In this document: one piece after another, positions 41,024 through 49,906 of the stretch
How positions within the stretch are numbered: position 1 is the first letter of the stretch
Layout of the letters: the number at the start of each line of letters is the position of its first letter
From: JBBRHQ01 sp963781345
GTDB lineage: Bacteria > Actinomycetota > Thermoleophilia > Solirubrobacterales > 70-9
Assembly (NCBI GenBank): GCA_963781345.1
Contig: CAWAFQ010000001.1
Span: 1-64,000, forward strand
Direction: 5' to 3'
DNA length: 64,000 bases
Notes under the pieces: model-generated
What the model was told of the DNA's origin: nothing
Databases searched by the model: none
What the model saw: the letters and a program-made list of their open reading frames with translations, nothing else
Position numbers and translations under genes: made by a program

Positions 41024-42130
41024 CTACGCCACCTCACGCAGCTTCTGCGCCTCCGCCAGAGACTGCAGCTTCTTCAGCGACTGGTTCTCGATCTGGCGGA
41101 TCCGCTCCCGGGTGACGTTGAAGGTGCGGCCGACCTCGTCGAGGGTGCGCGGGTGCTCGCCGCCGAGGCCGTAGCGGAGCTCGAGCACGCGGCGCTCGCG
41201 GTAGGAGAGGTTCTCGAGGGCCTCCTTCAGCGCCTCCTTGGTCAGCAGGTCGGCCGCGCGGTCGAACGGTGACTCGGCCTTCTCGTCGGCGATGAACTGG
41301 CCGAACTCGGACTCCTCCTCGTCGCCCACCGGCTTCTCCAGCGATACCGGTGCCTGGGCCGAGCGCTTGATCGAGTCGACCTCCTCGGGATCGATCCCCG
41401 TGACCTCGGCGATCTCCTCCGGCGTCGGCTCACGGCCAAGCTCGGTGACCAGCTTGCGCTCGGCGCGACCGATCTTGTTGAGCTTCTCGACGACATGGAC
41501 GGGGATCCGGATCGTCCGCGCCTTGTCGGCGAGGGCGCGGGCGATTGCCTGGCGGATCCACCAGGTGGCATATGTCGAGAACTTGAAGCCCTTGCGGTAG
41601 TCGAACTTCTCGGCCGCGCGTACCAGGCCGAGGGTGCCCTCCTGGATCAGATCGAGGAAGGGAAGGCCCTGGTTTCGGTAGTTCTTCGCGATCGAGACGA
41701 CGAGCCGCAGGTTCGACTCGACCATCTTCTGCTTGGCGTCGAGGTCACCGCGCTCGATCCGCTTCGCCAGGTCCACCTCCTCCTGGGCGGTCAGCAGCCG
41801 AACCTTGCCGATGTCCTTGAGGAACAGCTGCAGGGAATCGGTCGTCATGTCGGGCTTCAGGTCGAGCGTCTGCTTCTGGCGGCGCCGGCCCTTCTTGCCG
41901 GTGTCCGCGGGCATCGCGTCGGCCTGGGCCTTGAGCGCCGGATCGACGTCCTCGACCAGCTCGATCCCCGATTTCTCGAGGTGTCCGTAGAGATCCTCTA
42001 CGTCGGACTCGTCCAGGTCGACCTCCGAAACTGCCGAAGCGACGTCGCCGAAGGTCAGCACGCCGAGCTGCTGACCCTTCGTGATCAGTCCCTTTACCTC
42101 TTCAAGCTCTTGGAGTTCTGCTACCAGCAT
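41024..42130 (-). CDS. sigA: Primary RNA polymerase sigma factor (SigA/RpoD)
   Basis: 368 residues. Region 1.1-like N-terminus (LITKGQQLGVLTFGDVASAV), regions 1.2-2 with DSLQLFLKDIGKVRLLTAQEE and the highly conserved GLPFLDLIQEGTLGLVRAAEKFDYRKGFKFSTYATWWIRQAI, region 3, and region 4 with TLDEVGRTFNVTRERIRQIENQSLKKL. All the marks of the housekeeping factor are present. It is not the sigma-28-type factor that the pilus promoters would need. Confidence 0.97.
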   Translation of the reverse strand: MLVAELQELEEVKGLITKGQQLGVLTFGDVASAVSEVDLDESDVEDLYGHLEKSGIELVEDVDPALKAQADAMPADTGKKGRRRQKQTLDLKPDMTTDSLQLFLKDIGKVRLLTAQEEVDLAKRIERGDLDAKQKMVESNLRLVVSIAKNYRNQGLPFLDLIQEGTLGLVRAAEKFDYRKGFKFSTYATWWIRQAIARALADKARTIRIPVHVVEKLNKIGRAERKLVTELGREPTPEEIAEVTGIDPEEVDSIKRSAQAPVSLEKPVGDEEESEFGQFIADEKAESPFDRAADLLTKEALKEALENLSYRERRVLELRYGLGGEHPRTLDEVGRTFNVTRERIRQIENQSLKKLQSLAEAQKLREVA

Positions 42131-42447
42131 CCGGCTATCTATCCGTTCTGTATCTGTTGGCGGTTTGGGAAATTCTGACCGAGGGGGCGGATCGGCGGCT
42201 CGAAGTCACAAAAACGCGGACCGGCTGCTTTCCGGATCCGCGAGTGATTCTGCTCGGCAGAGGGGCCTGGTGCCCGTCTCTCTCGGTGGTCAAACGTCTG
42301 TTCGTATGTTAGGAGCTTCGGTGCTGAAGTCAAGGGCTGAAAGGGTCCGTCCATGGTTGAGAAAACCCAAAATCGGCCACAAGTCTCGTTTCGGCCTGCT
42401 CGCCCGGACAGCAACACCAGCAGCGGCGATTGTTACGGTGGCCTTCG
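42131..42447. other. Divergent control region of sigA and a small-ORF operon
   Basis: 317 nt with no gene. It contains a 14-nt LexA-box match at 42291-42304. I see no sure -35/-10 boxes. It must carry the sigA promoter on the minus strand and that of the downstream operon on the plus strand. Confidence 0.6.
42291..42304. promoter_or_regulatory. Candidate LexA (SOS) box
   Basis: CAAACGTCTGTTCG on the plus strand; the complement CGAACAGACGTTTG fits the Bacillus/actinobacterial LexA consensus CGAACRNRYGTTYG at every fixed position. It lies 160 nt before sigA and 143 nt before the small gene at 42448. Confidence 0.4.
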
Positions 42448-42717
42448 ATGACCGATGACAGAGGGCTGCTAGGCAGCCTGCCGAAGACCCGTCCGGGCGT
42501 CGAGAGCCCGCGCCGCGCCGCCGCGCGAGAGAAGGCGGCCAGGGACGCCCCCGAGACCCCCACAGAGCCGGCGGCGGCGGCCGAGGAGCATCGCTCTTCC
42601 GGATTCGAGGACCTCGCCCGCGCGGGGATCGGGTTGGCGGGCGGCGCTGCCGCGCTCGGGCTGAGGCTGGCGGGCCAGGCGGCGGGCGAGATCGGGAAGG
42701 CGGTGGGGCGGCGCTGA
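42448..42717 (+). CDS. Small Ala-rich protein of unknown function
   Basis: 89 residues from the ATG at 42448. A basic, Arg/Pro/Ala-rich N-half, then a Gly/Ala-rich hydrophobic helix (GIGLAGGAAALGLRLAGQAAGEIG) that resembles a membrane-interacting or glycine-zipper segment. It precedes the YihY/BrkB gene by 35 nt on the same strand and may belong to its operon. Confidence 0.55.
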   Translation: MTDDRGLLGSLPKTRPGVESPRRAAAREKAARDAPETPTEPAAAAEEHRSSGFEDLARAGIGLAGGAAALGLRLAGQAAGEIGKAVGRR

Positions 42718-42752
42718 CCGGCCCGGGGCAGCGCTCACTCCCCGCCGGTGCC

Positions 42753-43703
42753 GTGCCCGCGCCCCCCCCAACCGGGTCCGAGCCGGGGGGAGGTCCGCCC
42801 GCGGGAGCGCCGGCGCCGCCGGCAACGCAGCCGGCCGTCAGAAGCCCGTCCCCCTGGTTGCATGCCTTCTGGAACCGCGCCTACCGTGAGAACGTCACCG
42901 GCCTGGCGGCGATGGTCGCCTACAACCTGATGCTCGCGGTCTTCCCGTTCGTGTTGCTGGTCCTCTTTGTCTTCAGCCAGGTCCTGCGGATCAAGGGAGT
43001 CGAGGCTGGGATCATCAACGACCTCCAGCGCCTCTTCCCCAGCGCCGAGCAGGACACCCTCAACAACATCATCGACCGTGTCCGCGGTAACTCGGCGACG
43101 ATCGGGATCCTCGCCGTGCTCGGCTCGCTCTGGATTGGCGCATCCTTCTGGGGGGCGATGGACACCGCCTTCTGCCGCATCTACCACGTCGACTGCCGAG
43201 GCTGGGTCGAGCAGAAGCGGTTCTCCTTCGTGATGCTGGCAGTCGTCGTTGCCTTCCTCCTCGCAAGCGTCGTGCTCCCGGCTGCCGAGGGCGTGGTGAT
43301 CAGCTCGACCAACAACCTCCCGTTCGGCCTCTCGCAGCTGCAGGGGCTCGACAGCGCCCTGCTGATTGCCGGCGCGCTGACGGTGACCTTTCTCATCTGC
43401 TGCGTCATCTACTGGGCGGTTCCCAAGGGCCACATGCCGTGGAGGGCTGTCTGGCCGGGAGCCTTCTTCGTCACCATCACCACCGGCATCGCGAACTGGC
43501 TCTTCCCGATCTACCTGACCAATGTCTCCAACCTCTCGCGCTTCGGGTCGACAGCGGGTTTCATCCTCATCGCCCTGCTCTGGTTCTACCTGATCAGCCT
43601 TTCGCTGATGGCGGGCGCGGTGATCAACTCGCTGCGCCATGAACTGGATGACACCGGCACGTTTCCCTATGAGCTCGAGCGGGACGCGAACAGAGCGGAT
43701 TGA
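42753..43703 (+). CDS. YihY/BrkB-family inner-membrane protein
   Basis: 316 residues from a GTG at 42753. A Pro-rich cytoplasmic N-terminus, then about six transmembrane helices: RENVTGLAAMVAYNLMLAVFPF is the family's opening. NNLPFGLSQLQG and LLWFYLISLSLMAGAVINSLRHELDD are the characteristic later motifs. Often annotated ribonuclease BN by error; it is now seen as a membrane transport-like protein. Confidence 0.88.
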   Translation: MPAPPPTGSEPGGGPPAGAPAPPATQPAVRSPSPWLHAFWNRAYRENVTGLAAMVAYNLMLAVFPFVLLVLFVFSQVLRIKGVEAGIINDLQRLFPSAEQDTLNNIIDRVRGNSATIGILAVLGSLWIGASFWGAMDTAFCRIYHVDCRGWVEQKRFSFVMLAVVVAFLLASVVLPAAEGVVISSTNNLPFGLSQLQGLDSALLIAGALTVTFLICCVIYWAVPKGHMPWRAVWPGAFFVTITTGIANWLFPIYLTNVSNLSRFGSTAGFILIALLWFYLISLSLMAGAVINSLRHELDDTGTFPYELERDANRAD

Positions 43704-43713
43704 CGGGTCCGCG

Positions 43714-44325
43714 GTGCAGATCCGGCTCTTGCCGGAGGCGCACGCGCCCGTTGACCCCGAGGGGCCGGCCGGCTCCGTCCAGGAGGCCGACGCGATCGTC
43801 GGGGCCGATCTGCTGGACTCGCTCTGGCGGCCCTCCTATCTCGAGAGGCTCGCGCATGCATACTGGCGCCATCTTCACCGCATCTCGCTCGGCCTGATCC
43901 GGATCGTCTACGAGCCCGACTCGCGCTCGATCGTCCTCGTCCACAGGCGGCTGGTGCTGCTGCGATTCCGCAGGCCTCAGTACGACACCGGGCTCGGCTT
44001 TGGTCAGGTCACGTGGCCGATCGAGCGCGGGCTGCTGGTGGCGATGCCCGGTCGCGGCTACCTGCGGATCTCGGTCAGACGCATCGACCCAGGACCCGAC
44101 GACCCGGCGGAGACGAGGCGGATCCGGATCCGTGCCGAGGTCCAGAACTTCTATCCGCTGCTTCGCGGCCGCGGCCGCTTCGCCCGCATCGGCGCCCACA
44201 TCTACTCCGCCACCGAGCTGCGATTCCACGTGATCATCACCCGCGGGTTCCTGCGGTCGCTGGCGAAGCTGGACCTTCCGCCCTCGGTCGTCGGGGCGCT
44301 CGCCGACGACGGGCAGCAGCCCTAG
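43714..44325 (+). CDS. Uncharacterised protein
   Basis: 203 residues from a GTG at 43714, 10 nt after the YihY/BrkB stop. Contains ADLLDSLWRPSYLERLAHAYWRHLHRISLGLIRIVYEPDS, then strand-rich segments and an FHVIITRGFLRSLAKLDLPPS ending. No membrane segment or signal peptide. I do not recognise the family; it is convergent with the NmrA-like gene 19 nt downstream. Confidence 0.65.
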   Translation: MQIRLLPEAHAPVDPEGPAGSVQEADAIVGADLLDSLWRPSYLERLAHAYWRHLHRISLGLIRIVYEPDSRSIVLVHRRLVLLRFRRPQYDTGLGFGQVTWPIERGLLVAMPGRGYLRISVRRIDPGPDDPAETRRIRIRAEVQNFYPLLRGRGRFARIGAHIYSATELRFHVIITRGFLRSLAKLDLPPSVVGALADDGQQP

Positions 44326-44344
44326 AACCAGTCGGCCCCTGCGC

Positions 44345-45280
44345 CTAGCCCTCCCCGGCCTCCACCAGGGCCGCGCGCATCGCCTCGTCCATGGGCGTGG
44401 GCTCGATGTCGAAGAGCTCCATGCCCGATGGGTCTCGCACGACCGTCTCCGTCGCCAGCCCCTCGATCAACGGCCTTGCGATGCCGGGATCAACCGGGGT
44501 CACCAGCCCGATCCAGAGCGAGGAGAGGCCCGGGCTGAGGACGGGCACGCTGATGCGGAGCGGCGGCCGCTTCCCGAGGGCGCGTGCGAGGGCGTCCATC
44601 ATCCCGCCGTAGGTGGTGACGTCGGGACCACCGATCTCGATCTCGCGCTCGAGCGGGGCATTGAGATCGGCCGCAGCGCTCAGGTAGGCGATCACATCGG
44701 CGATGGCGATCGGCTGGGTGCCGGTCCCCACCCAGCGCGGAGTCACCATCACCGGCAGCCGCCGCACCAGGTAGAGGACGGTGCGAAAGGACTCGCTGCC
44801 GGCACCGATGACGGCCGCGGCGCGGAAATAGGTGAGCGGCACATCCCCCGCGCCGAGGACGCGGGCGGTCTCATGGCGGCTGTCGAGGTGCTTCGAGCCC
44901 TGGCCGAGGCCTCCGAGGTAGACGATGCGGCGGACTCCCGCCGCCGCCGCGGCGGCGGCGAAGTTCTCCGCCCCGCGGCGGTCCGTGGACGCGAAGTCCC
45001 CCTCGGAGCCGCGGCCCATCGAGTGCACCAGGTAATAGGCGACCCCGGTGCCCTCCAGCGCGGAGTCCAGCGAGTCACGGTCGAGGACGTCGGCGCTGCG
45101 CACGTCGGCGCCCTCGGCGGCCAGGGCCGCGGCGGCCTGCGGGCGCCGGGCAAGCGCCCGCACCGGGGTGCCGGAAGCGAGCAGCCGGCGGGCCAGGAGG
45201 CCGCCTATGTAACCGGTTGCGCCGGCGATCGCCACCGGGCGATCCACCTCGGGCTCCTCGGGTTCAGGGTTCTGCCGCAC
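44345..45280 (-). CDS. NAD(P)-binding NmrA/SDR-atypical protein
   Basis: 311 residues from a GTG at 45280. The Rossmann motif is IAGATGYIGGLLARRLLASG; the GxxGxxG signature is intact. YYLVHSMGRGSEGDFASTDRRGAENF and VYLGGLGQGSKHLDSRHE follow. No Tyr-x-x-x-Lys dehydrogenase motif is clear, so it may be an atypical SDR that senses or transfers a quinone or nucleotide. Three nt after glpX, so probably co-transcribed. Confidence 0.82.
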   Translation of the reverse strand: MRQNPEPEEPEVDRPVAIAGATGYIGGLLARRLLASGTPVRALARRPQAAAALAAEGADVRSADVLDRDSLDSALEGTGVAYYLVHSMGRGSEGDFASTDRRGAENFAAAAAAAGVRRIVYLGGLGQGSKHLDSRHETARVLGAGDVPLTYFRAAAVIGAGSESFRTVLYLVRRLPVMVTPRWVGTGTQPIAIADVIAYLSAAADLNAPLEREIEIGGPDVTTYGGMMDALARALGKRPPLRISVPVLSPGLSSLWIGLVTPVDPGIARPLIEGLATETVVRDPSGMELFDIEPTPMDEAMRAALVEAGEG

Positions 45281-45283
45281 TCC

Positions 45284-46303
45284 CTAACCGTAGAGACCGG
45301 TGCTCGCGAGCTCACGCAACTTCGCCTGGTCGTGTGTGGCGCCCACCTTTCGCACCGTACCCGACCTCGAGCGCATCACCAGCGACTCTGTCGACGCCTT
45401 GCCGCTGCCGAGATAGCGGACGCCGTCGAGGAGGTCCCCGTCAGTGACGCCGGTGGCGGCGAAGAAGGCGTCGCCACCGCCGACGAGGTCGTCGACCCTG
45501 AGAACCCGGTCCAGGTCGTAGCCGCCATCAAGTGCCTGGCGACGCTCGTCGTCGTCTCTCGGCCAGAGGCGGCCGAGCAGCTCTCCGCCCAGCGACTTGA
45601 TCGCCGCCGCCGCAAGGACTCCCTCCGGGGTGCCGCCAATCCCCCAGAGGAGGTCGACCCCCGTCCCTGGGCTGACGGCCAGGAGCGCCGCGGAGACGTC
45701 GCCGTCCTTGACGAAACGGATGCGCCCACCGACCTCGCGGATCTCCTCCACGGCATCGTGATGGCGCTCGCGGTCGAGCATGACCACGGTCACCTCGCCG
45801 ACATCTCCGCCCTTGCGCTCGGCGACCCTGCGGATGACGTCGCCGAGGGAATCGGTGAGGCTGAGGCAGTCGGCGATCCCGGGGGCACCCGCGAGCTTCT
45901 CCATGTAGACGCATGGGCCCGGGTCGAACATCGTGCCCCGCTCGGAGAGCGCGACCACCGCGAGCGCCGAGGGCTCGCCCTGCGCGCAGAGGCGGGTGCC
46001 CTCGAGTGGGTCGACCGCGATGTCGACCACGGGCGGGCTGCCGTCGCCGATGCGCTCGCCGTTGAAGAGCATCGGCGCCTCATCCTTCTCGCCCTCTCCG
46101 ATGACAACGATCCCGTCCATCGGCACGGTGTGGAGCATCACCCGCATCGCATCCACCGCCGCCTGGTCGGCGGCGATCTTGTCTCCCCGCCCGACCCAGC
46201 GGGCAGCGGCGAGCGCCGCCGCCTCGGTGACCCGGACCAGCTCAAGGGCCAGGTTTCGATCCGGCTTCGAGCCGGAGCGGACATCATGCGAGATCACTCC
46301 CAT
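45284..46303 (-). CDS. glpX: Fructose-1,6-bisphosphatase class II (GlpX)
   Basis: 339 residues. I prefer the ATG at 46303 because GGAGGAGG lies just before it; an ATG at 46318 would add five residues. Motifs GEGEKDEAPMLFNGERIGDG and VDPLEGTRLCAQGEPSA carry the metal-binding acidic residues of the GlpX family. GGTPEGVLAAAAIKSLGGE is also typical. It removes the 1-phosphate in gluconeogenesis. Follows a membrane-protein gene and precedes an NmrA-like gene on the same strand. Confidence 0.93.
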   Translation of the reverse strand: MGVISHDVRSGSKPDRNLALELVRVTEAAALAAARWVGRGDKIAADQAAVDAMRVMLHTVPMDGIVVIGEGEKDEAPMLFNGERIGDGSPPVVDIAVDPLEGTRLCAQGEPSALAVVALSERGTMFDPGPCVYMEKLAGAPGIADCLSLTDSLGDVIRRVAERKGGDVGEVTVVMLDRERHHDAVEEIREVGGRIRFVKDGDVSAALLAVSPGTGVDLLWGIGGTPEGVLAAAAIKSLGGELLGRLWPRDDDERRQALDGGYDLDRVLRVDDLVGGGDAFFAATGVTDGDLLDGVRYLGSGKASTESLVMRSRSGTVRKVGATHDQAKLRELASTGLYG

Positions 46304-46320
46304 CGCCTCCTCCTCCATCC

Positions 46321-46803
46321 TCAGTAGGTCGCCGGAGGCTTTCGTTTCGCCCCGCCCCCGGACTTCAGCGAGCGCATCGCCCCGGCGCCTGCCATCAGGA
46401 AACCGGTGAGAATCGCCAGGAAGAAACCGATCTCGAGGCTGATCCCGAACTGGAAGGTGCTGCCAGGCTTACTGATGAAGCCATTGAAACCGACGAGGAC
46501 GATCACCGCCAGGCCCGCGGTCATCGTGAACTCGCCCGTCGGGTACTTGCCCTTCTGGTCGGAGACGACGAGATAGGTGAGGATGAACGGGGCCGCCGCG
46601 GCCAGCAGCAGCAGCCAGCGGGCGATCGGGAAGGTCTCCCAGGCATTGCAGCTGTAGTTGTCGGCGCCGCAGATCCAGGCGTTCTGCTCGGCACGGGTGG
46701 GCACATCGGTGAGTCCGTACCAGGGAAGGAAGAGACTGACGACGAGCAGCACGCCCGCAATCATCCCCACGATTTCGGTCCGCTGTAGGCGCGAGAGGTC
46801 CAC
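46321..46803 (-). CDS. Four-helix membrane protein of unknown function
   Basis: 160 residues from a GTG at 46803. Four hydrophobic segments (about 12-31, 66-84, 95-113, 126-148) with a Cys-containing loop ICGADNYSCNAWETFP between the first two. The C-terminal tail is basic. I do not recognise the family; small actinobacterial membrane proteins of this layout are common. It heads the glpX operon and is divergent from the MBL-type gene. Confidence 0.7.
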   Translation of the reverse strand: MDLSRLQRTEIVGMIAGVLLVVSLFLPWYGLTDVPTRAEQNAWICGADNYSCNAWETFPIARWLLLLAAAAPFILTYLVVSDQKGKYPTGEFTMTAGLAVIVLVGFNGFISKPGSTFQFGISLEIGFFLAILTGFLMAGAGAMRSLKSGGGAKRKPPATY

Positions 46804-46945
46804 CCGAGGAGCGAGACTATCCGATGGCGATAGGGTCCGACGGCATGCACGAGCGACGGTGGAGACCGACGCTGCCGCCACCACCGCGGCGGCGGCGTGA
46901 CACGGGGGATCGTTCCCGCGCCCTGAGCCGACACCCCCGCCGGCG

Positions 46946-47560
46946 ATGATCGGTGAGGAGCTGGCGCCCGGCCTCTGGCGCTGGACCGCCCACCACGAGG
47001 AGTGGCGGGAGGAGGTGGGGTGTGTCGCCCTGCGGCGGGAAGGGGGCCTGGTGGTGGTTGATCCGCTGCTCGTCTCACCCGACCAGTGGGCGCAGCTCGA
47101 TGAGGCCGCCGCAGGCGGGCTGCAGGTGATCCTGACAATCCACTGGCACGCCCGCAGCGCCGCCGAGATCGCCGCCCGCTATCCACGCGCACGCATCTGG
47201 GCCCACGTCCCCGACGCAGCGCCGGTGCGCCGTCGAACCCCGGTCACCGACCTCTTCCGGCCCGGAGATCGGCTGCCGGGCGGACTCGAGGCCTACGTTG
47301 GCCGCCCCCGCAACGAGGTCGTGCTCTGGGATCCCGCCACGAAGGCCCTGATCCCCGGCGATCTGCTGCTCGGTGACGGTGAGGGGGGAGTCAGGATGTG
47401 CCCGGCTTCATGGTTGCCACAGAGCGCGACGATCGAGCAGCTTCGCGAGAAGCTGCGCCCCCTGCTCGAGCTGCCGGTCGAGATGGTGCTCGTATCGCAC
47501 GGGGACCCCGTGCTCGAGCACGGCGGCCGAGCGCTGGAGAAGGCCCTGGCCGGAACCTAG
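46946..47560 (+). CDS. Degenerate metallo-beta-lactamase-fold protein
   Basis: 204 residues. The fold is suggested by LRREGGLVVVDPLLVSP, ILTIHWHARSAAEIAARYP, LWDPATKALIPGDLLLG and VLVSHGDPV. The metal-binding HxHxDH motif reads HWHARS, so the Asp and final His are missing, and catalysis is doubtful. Its stop is 2 nt from the convergent egtD stop. Function unknown. Confidence 0.75.
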   Translation: MIGEELAPGLWRWTAHHEEWREEVGCVALRREGGLVVVDPLLVSPDQWAQLDEAAAGGLQVILTIHWHARSAAEIAARYPRARIWAHVPDAAPVRRRTPVTDLFRPGDRLPGGLEAYVGRPRNEVVLWDPATKALIPGDLLLGDGEGGVRMCPASWLPQSATIEQLREKLRPLLELPVEMVLVSHGDPVLEHGGRALEKALAGT

Positions 47561-47562
47561 GT

Positions 47563-48552
47563 CTAGGCCGCCCGCGCGAGCGAGAGGGCGAAGTCGCCGG
47601 CAGCATCGGTGAACCAGTCGGTCAGCTCGAGTCCCGATCCCGCGCAGATCTGCTCCAGCCGCGGACGGGTGAACTTGCAGGAGATCTCGGTGCGGATCTC
47701 CTCGCCCTCGGCCAGCTCGATCGTCATCCCGATCTCCGAAAGGGACACGAACTGGCGGGCCAGCGAGCGCAGGCGGATATCGATCCAGGCTCGCTCGGTG
47801 TCGTAGAAGGCGTGATGCTCGAAACGCAGGGCGTCGAAATCGGCGCCCAGCTCGCGGTTGAGGACGGAGAGCACGTTCTTGTTGAACTCGGCGGTGACGC
47901 CCGCGGAGTCGTTGTAGGCAGCCTCGAGCCTGCCGGTTTCCTTGACCAGGTCTGTTCCGAGCAGGAGGCGGTCCTCGGGGCCCAGAAGGGCCGCGATCCG
48001 CGCCAGGAAGGCACGGCGACTCTGCGGGTAGAAGTTGCCGATCGTCCCGCCGAGGAAGGCGATCAGCCGGGGGGCGGCAACCGAGATCCGCTCGAGGTGG
48101 GCCTCGAAGTCGCAGACGACGCCGTGCACCTCGAGCCCGGGGTACTCGGCGACCAGGCGCCCGGCGGTCTCCCGGGTGATCTCCTCGGAGATGTCGACCG
48201 GCGCGTAGGTTCGCAGGCACCCGGCATCGTCCATCGCGTCCAGAAGGCTCCTGGTCTTCGCAGCCGAGCCCGAGCCGAGCTCGATCAGGGTCGCGGGGCA
48301 ACCGGCGGCGGCGACGATCTCTGCCCCCTGCGAGTCGAGGATCGAGCGCTCGGCCCGGGTCGGATAGTACTCGGGAAGTGCGGTGATCTGCTCGAACAGG
48401 CGCGAGCCGCGCTCGTCGTAGAAGTACTTGGGCGGCAGCTCCTTCAGCTTGCGGGCGAAGCCGGCCCTCGCGTCGGAGGCGAGCGAATCGCCCCCGTCCT
48501 CGGGCAGGTGTACCTCGATACTGATCCGTTCTGGGGAAACCTGGGGCTCCAC
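47563..48552 (-). CDS. egtD: EgtD, histidine N-alpha-methyltransferase
   Basis: 329 residues from a GTG at 48552. YFYDERGSRLFEQITALPEYYPTRAERSIL is the family signature, then the SAM-binding IELGSGSAAKTRSLLDAM, FLGGTIGNF and YNDSAGVTAEFNKNVLSVLNRELGADF, the histidine-binding segment. It trimethylates histidine to hercynine, the first step of ergothioneine synthesis. It follows egtB by about 50 nt. Confidence 0.95.
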   Translation of the reverse strand: MEPQVSPERISIEVHLPEDGGDSLASDARAGFARKLKELPPKYFYDERGSRLFEQITALPEYYPTRAERSILDSQGAEIVAAAGCPATLIELGSGSAAKTRSLLDAMDDAGCLRTYAPVDISEEITRETAGRLVAEYPGLEVHGVVCDFEAHLERISVAAPRLIAFLGGTIGNFYPQSRRAFLARIAALLGPEDRLLLGTDLVKETGRLEAAYNDSAGVTAEFNKNVLSVLNRELGADFDALRFEHHAFYDTERAWIDIRLRSLARQFVSLSEIGMTIELAEGEEIRTEISCKFTRPRLEQICAGSGLELTDWFTDAAGDFALSLARAA

Positions 48553-48603
48553 GTTTGTCTTCTCTGTCCTTGCGACGGCGTATTTGTTTCGGTTCAGACC
48601 GGC

Positions 48604-49821
48604 TCAGGCGTCGCGGGCACAGCGAACACCCGCGAATATCTGGCGCCGCTCCGGTAGATCCCAGTTGCGAAAGCTCGGCCGAATGACGTCGCGCCGGGTC
48701 GCCCAGGACCCGCCGCGCAGGACCCTGTGGTCGGGGCCGAAGAAGACCTCGGAGTACTCGCGATAGGGGAACGCCTCGAATCCGGGATAGGCGGTGAAGT
48801 CCGAGGAGGTCCACTCCCACACATCCCCGAGCATCTGCACGGCGCCGCAGTCCGAAGCGCCGTCGGCGTAGGCACCGGCCGGGGCCGTGCCGAAGGCGAG
48901 TTGGTCGAGGTTCGCGCGCGACGCGTCGGCGCCGCGGCAGGCGGACTCCCACTCGTGCTCCGTCGGGAGCCGCTTCCCCACCCAGCCGGCGAACGCCTCG
49001 GCCTCGGCGTGTGAGATATGGACGGCAGGATGGGCGGGGTCGAGCGCCTCGGTGCGCCCCATCGCCGTTCGGACCCACCCCCCCTCGCCGTCGCGCTCCC
49101 AGTACATCGGCGGCTCGGCTCCGGTGTCCTCGATGAACTCGGCATAGGGCCCGTTGGCCACCGGCGCACGGTCGATCAGGAAACCGGCGACCTCGACCGT
49201 GTGCCGTGGTCGCTCGTTGTCATAGGCGAATCCGGCGCCGGCAGCGCCCACCTCGACCGGGCCACCGGCCACGGCGACCATCTCGGGTCCGTCCTCGACC
49301 CGCTCAGCCGCGGGCGCAGGGTCGGTCTCGACCGGTTCGTAGGACTCGACCATCTGCAGCAGCTGCAGCATCGTCTCGTTGTGCTGGTGCTCGTGGGCGA
49401 GGAGCAACTCGTAGACGAAGCCCCCGTTGAGGAGGCGGTCGGAGGGATCGTCGAGGTCGACCTCGTCGAGAACCTCGAGGGTGCGCTCGCGCACGGCCTC
49501 CATGTAGGGCCCGACCTCACCTGCGCGCAGAATCGGCAGCTCGCCGCGCGTGGTCCGTGGGTTCTCGATCGCATCGTAGAAGCGGCCCAGATCCCCGCGC
49601 AGCGGCTCGCGGCCGCCGACCCTCTGAACGAGCCAGAGCTCCTCGAAGTTGCCGATGTGCCCGAGATCCCAGATCAGCGGGCTGAGGAGCGGCGAGTAGA
49701 CCCGGTTGAGCTGCTCGGTGTCGAGGGGCTCGACCAGCCGCAAGGTTCGGCGCCGGGCCTCCACGAGCCGCTCCGCGATCGCTGCCTTTGGGCTTGCGCT
49801 TACCTCGGGTGCGATTCGCAA
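48604..49821 (-). CDS. egtB: EgtB, hercynine oxygen-dependent sulfoxide synthase
   Basis: 405 residues from a TTG at 49821. DinB-like N-domain with SPLIWDLGHIGNFEELWL (His55) and AHEHQHNETMLQ (His143 and His147 in the HxxxH iron-binding pattern). The C-terminal formylglycine-synthase-like domain has VGKRLPTEHEWESACRG, MLGDVWEWTSSDFTAYPG and RVLRGGSWATRRDVIRPSFRNW. It joins hercynine to a thiol (gamma-glutamylcysteine or cysteine) with O2. It precedes egtD on the same strand; egtA, egtC and egtE are not in the window. Confidence 0.93.
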   Translation of the reverse strand: MRIAPEVSASPKAAIAERLVEARRRTLRLVEPLDTEQLNRVYSPLLSPLIWDLGHIGNFEELWLVQRVGGREPLRGDLGRFYDAIENPRTTRGELPILRAGEVGPYMEAVRERTLEVLDEVDLDDPSDRLLNGGFVYELLLAHEHQHNETMLQLLQMVESYEPVETDPAPAAERVEDGPEMVAVAGGPVEVGAAGAGFAYDNERPRHTVEVAGFLIDRAPVANGPYAEFIEDTGAEPPMYWERDGEGGWVRTAMGRTEALDPAHPAVHISHAEAEAFAGWVGKRLPTEHEWESACRGADASRANLDQLAFGTAPAGAYADGASDCGAVQMLGDVWEWTSSDFTAYPGFEAFPYREYSEVFFGPDHRVLRGGSWATRRDVIRPSFRNWDLPERRQIFAGVRCARDA

Positions 49822-49906
49822 ACCCTAGCGAGCGCCCCCTGCCGGCATGCGAAGGATTGGTGGCAGCGGGTCGAGGCGGGTGCGACGCCGATAGTCTCTC
49901 GCGCCG

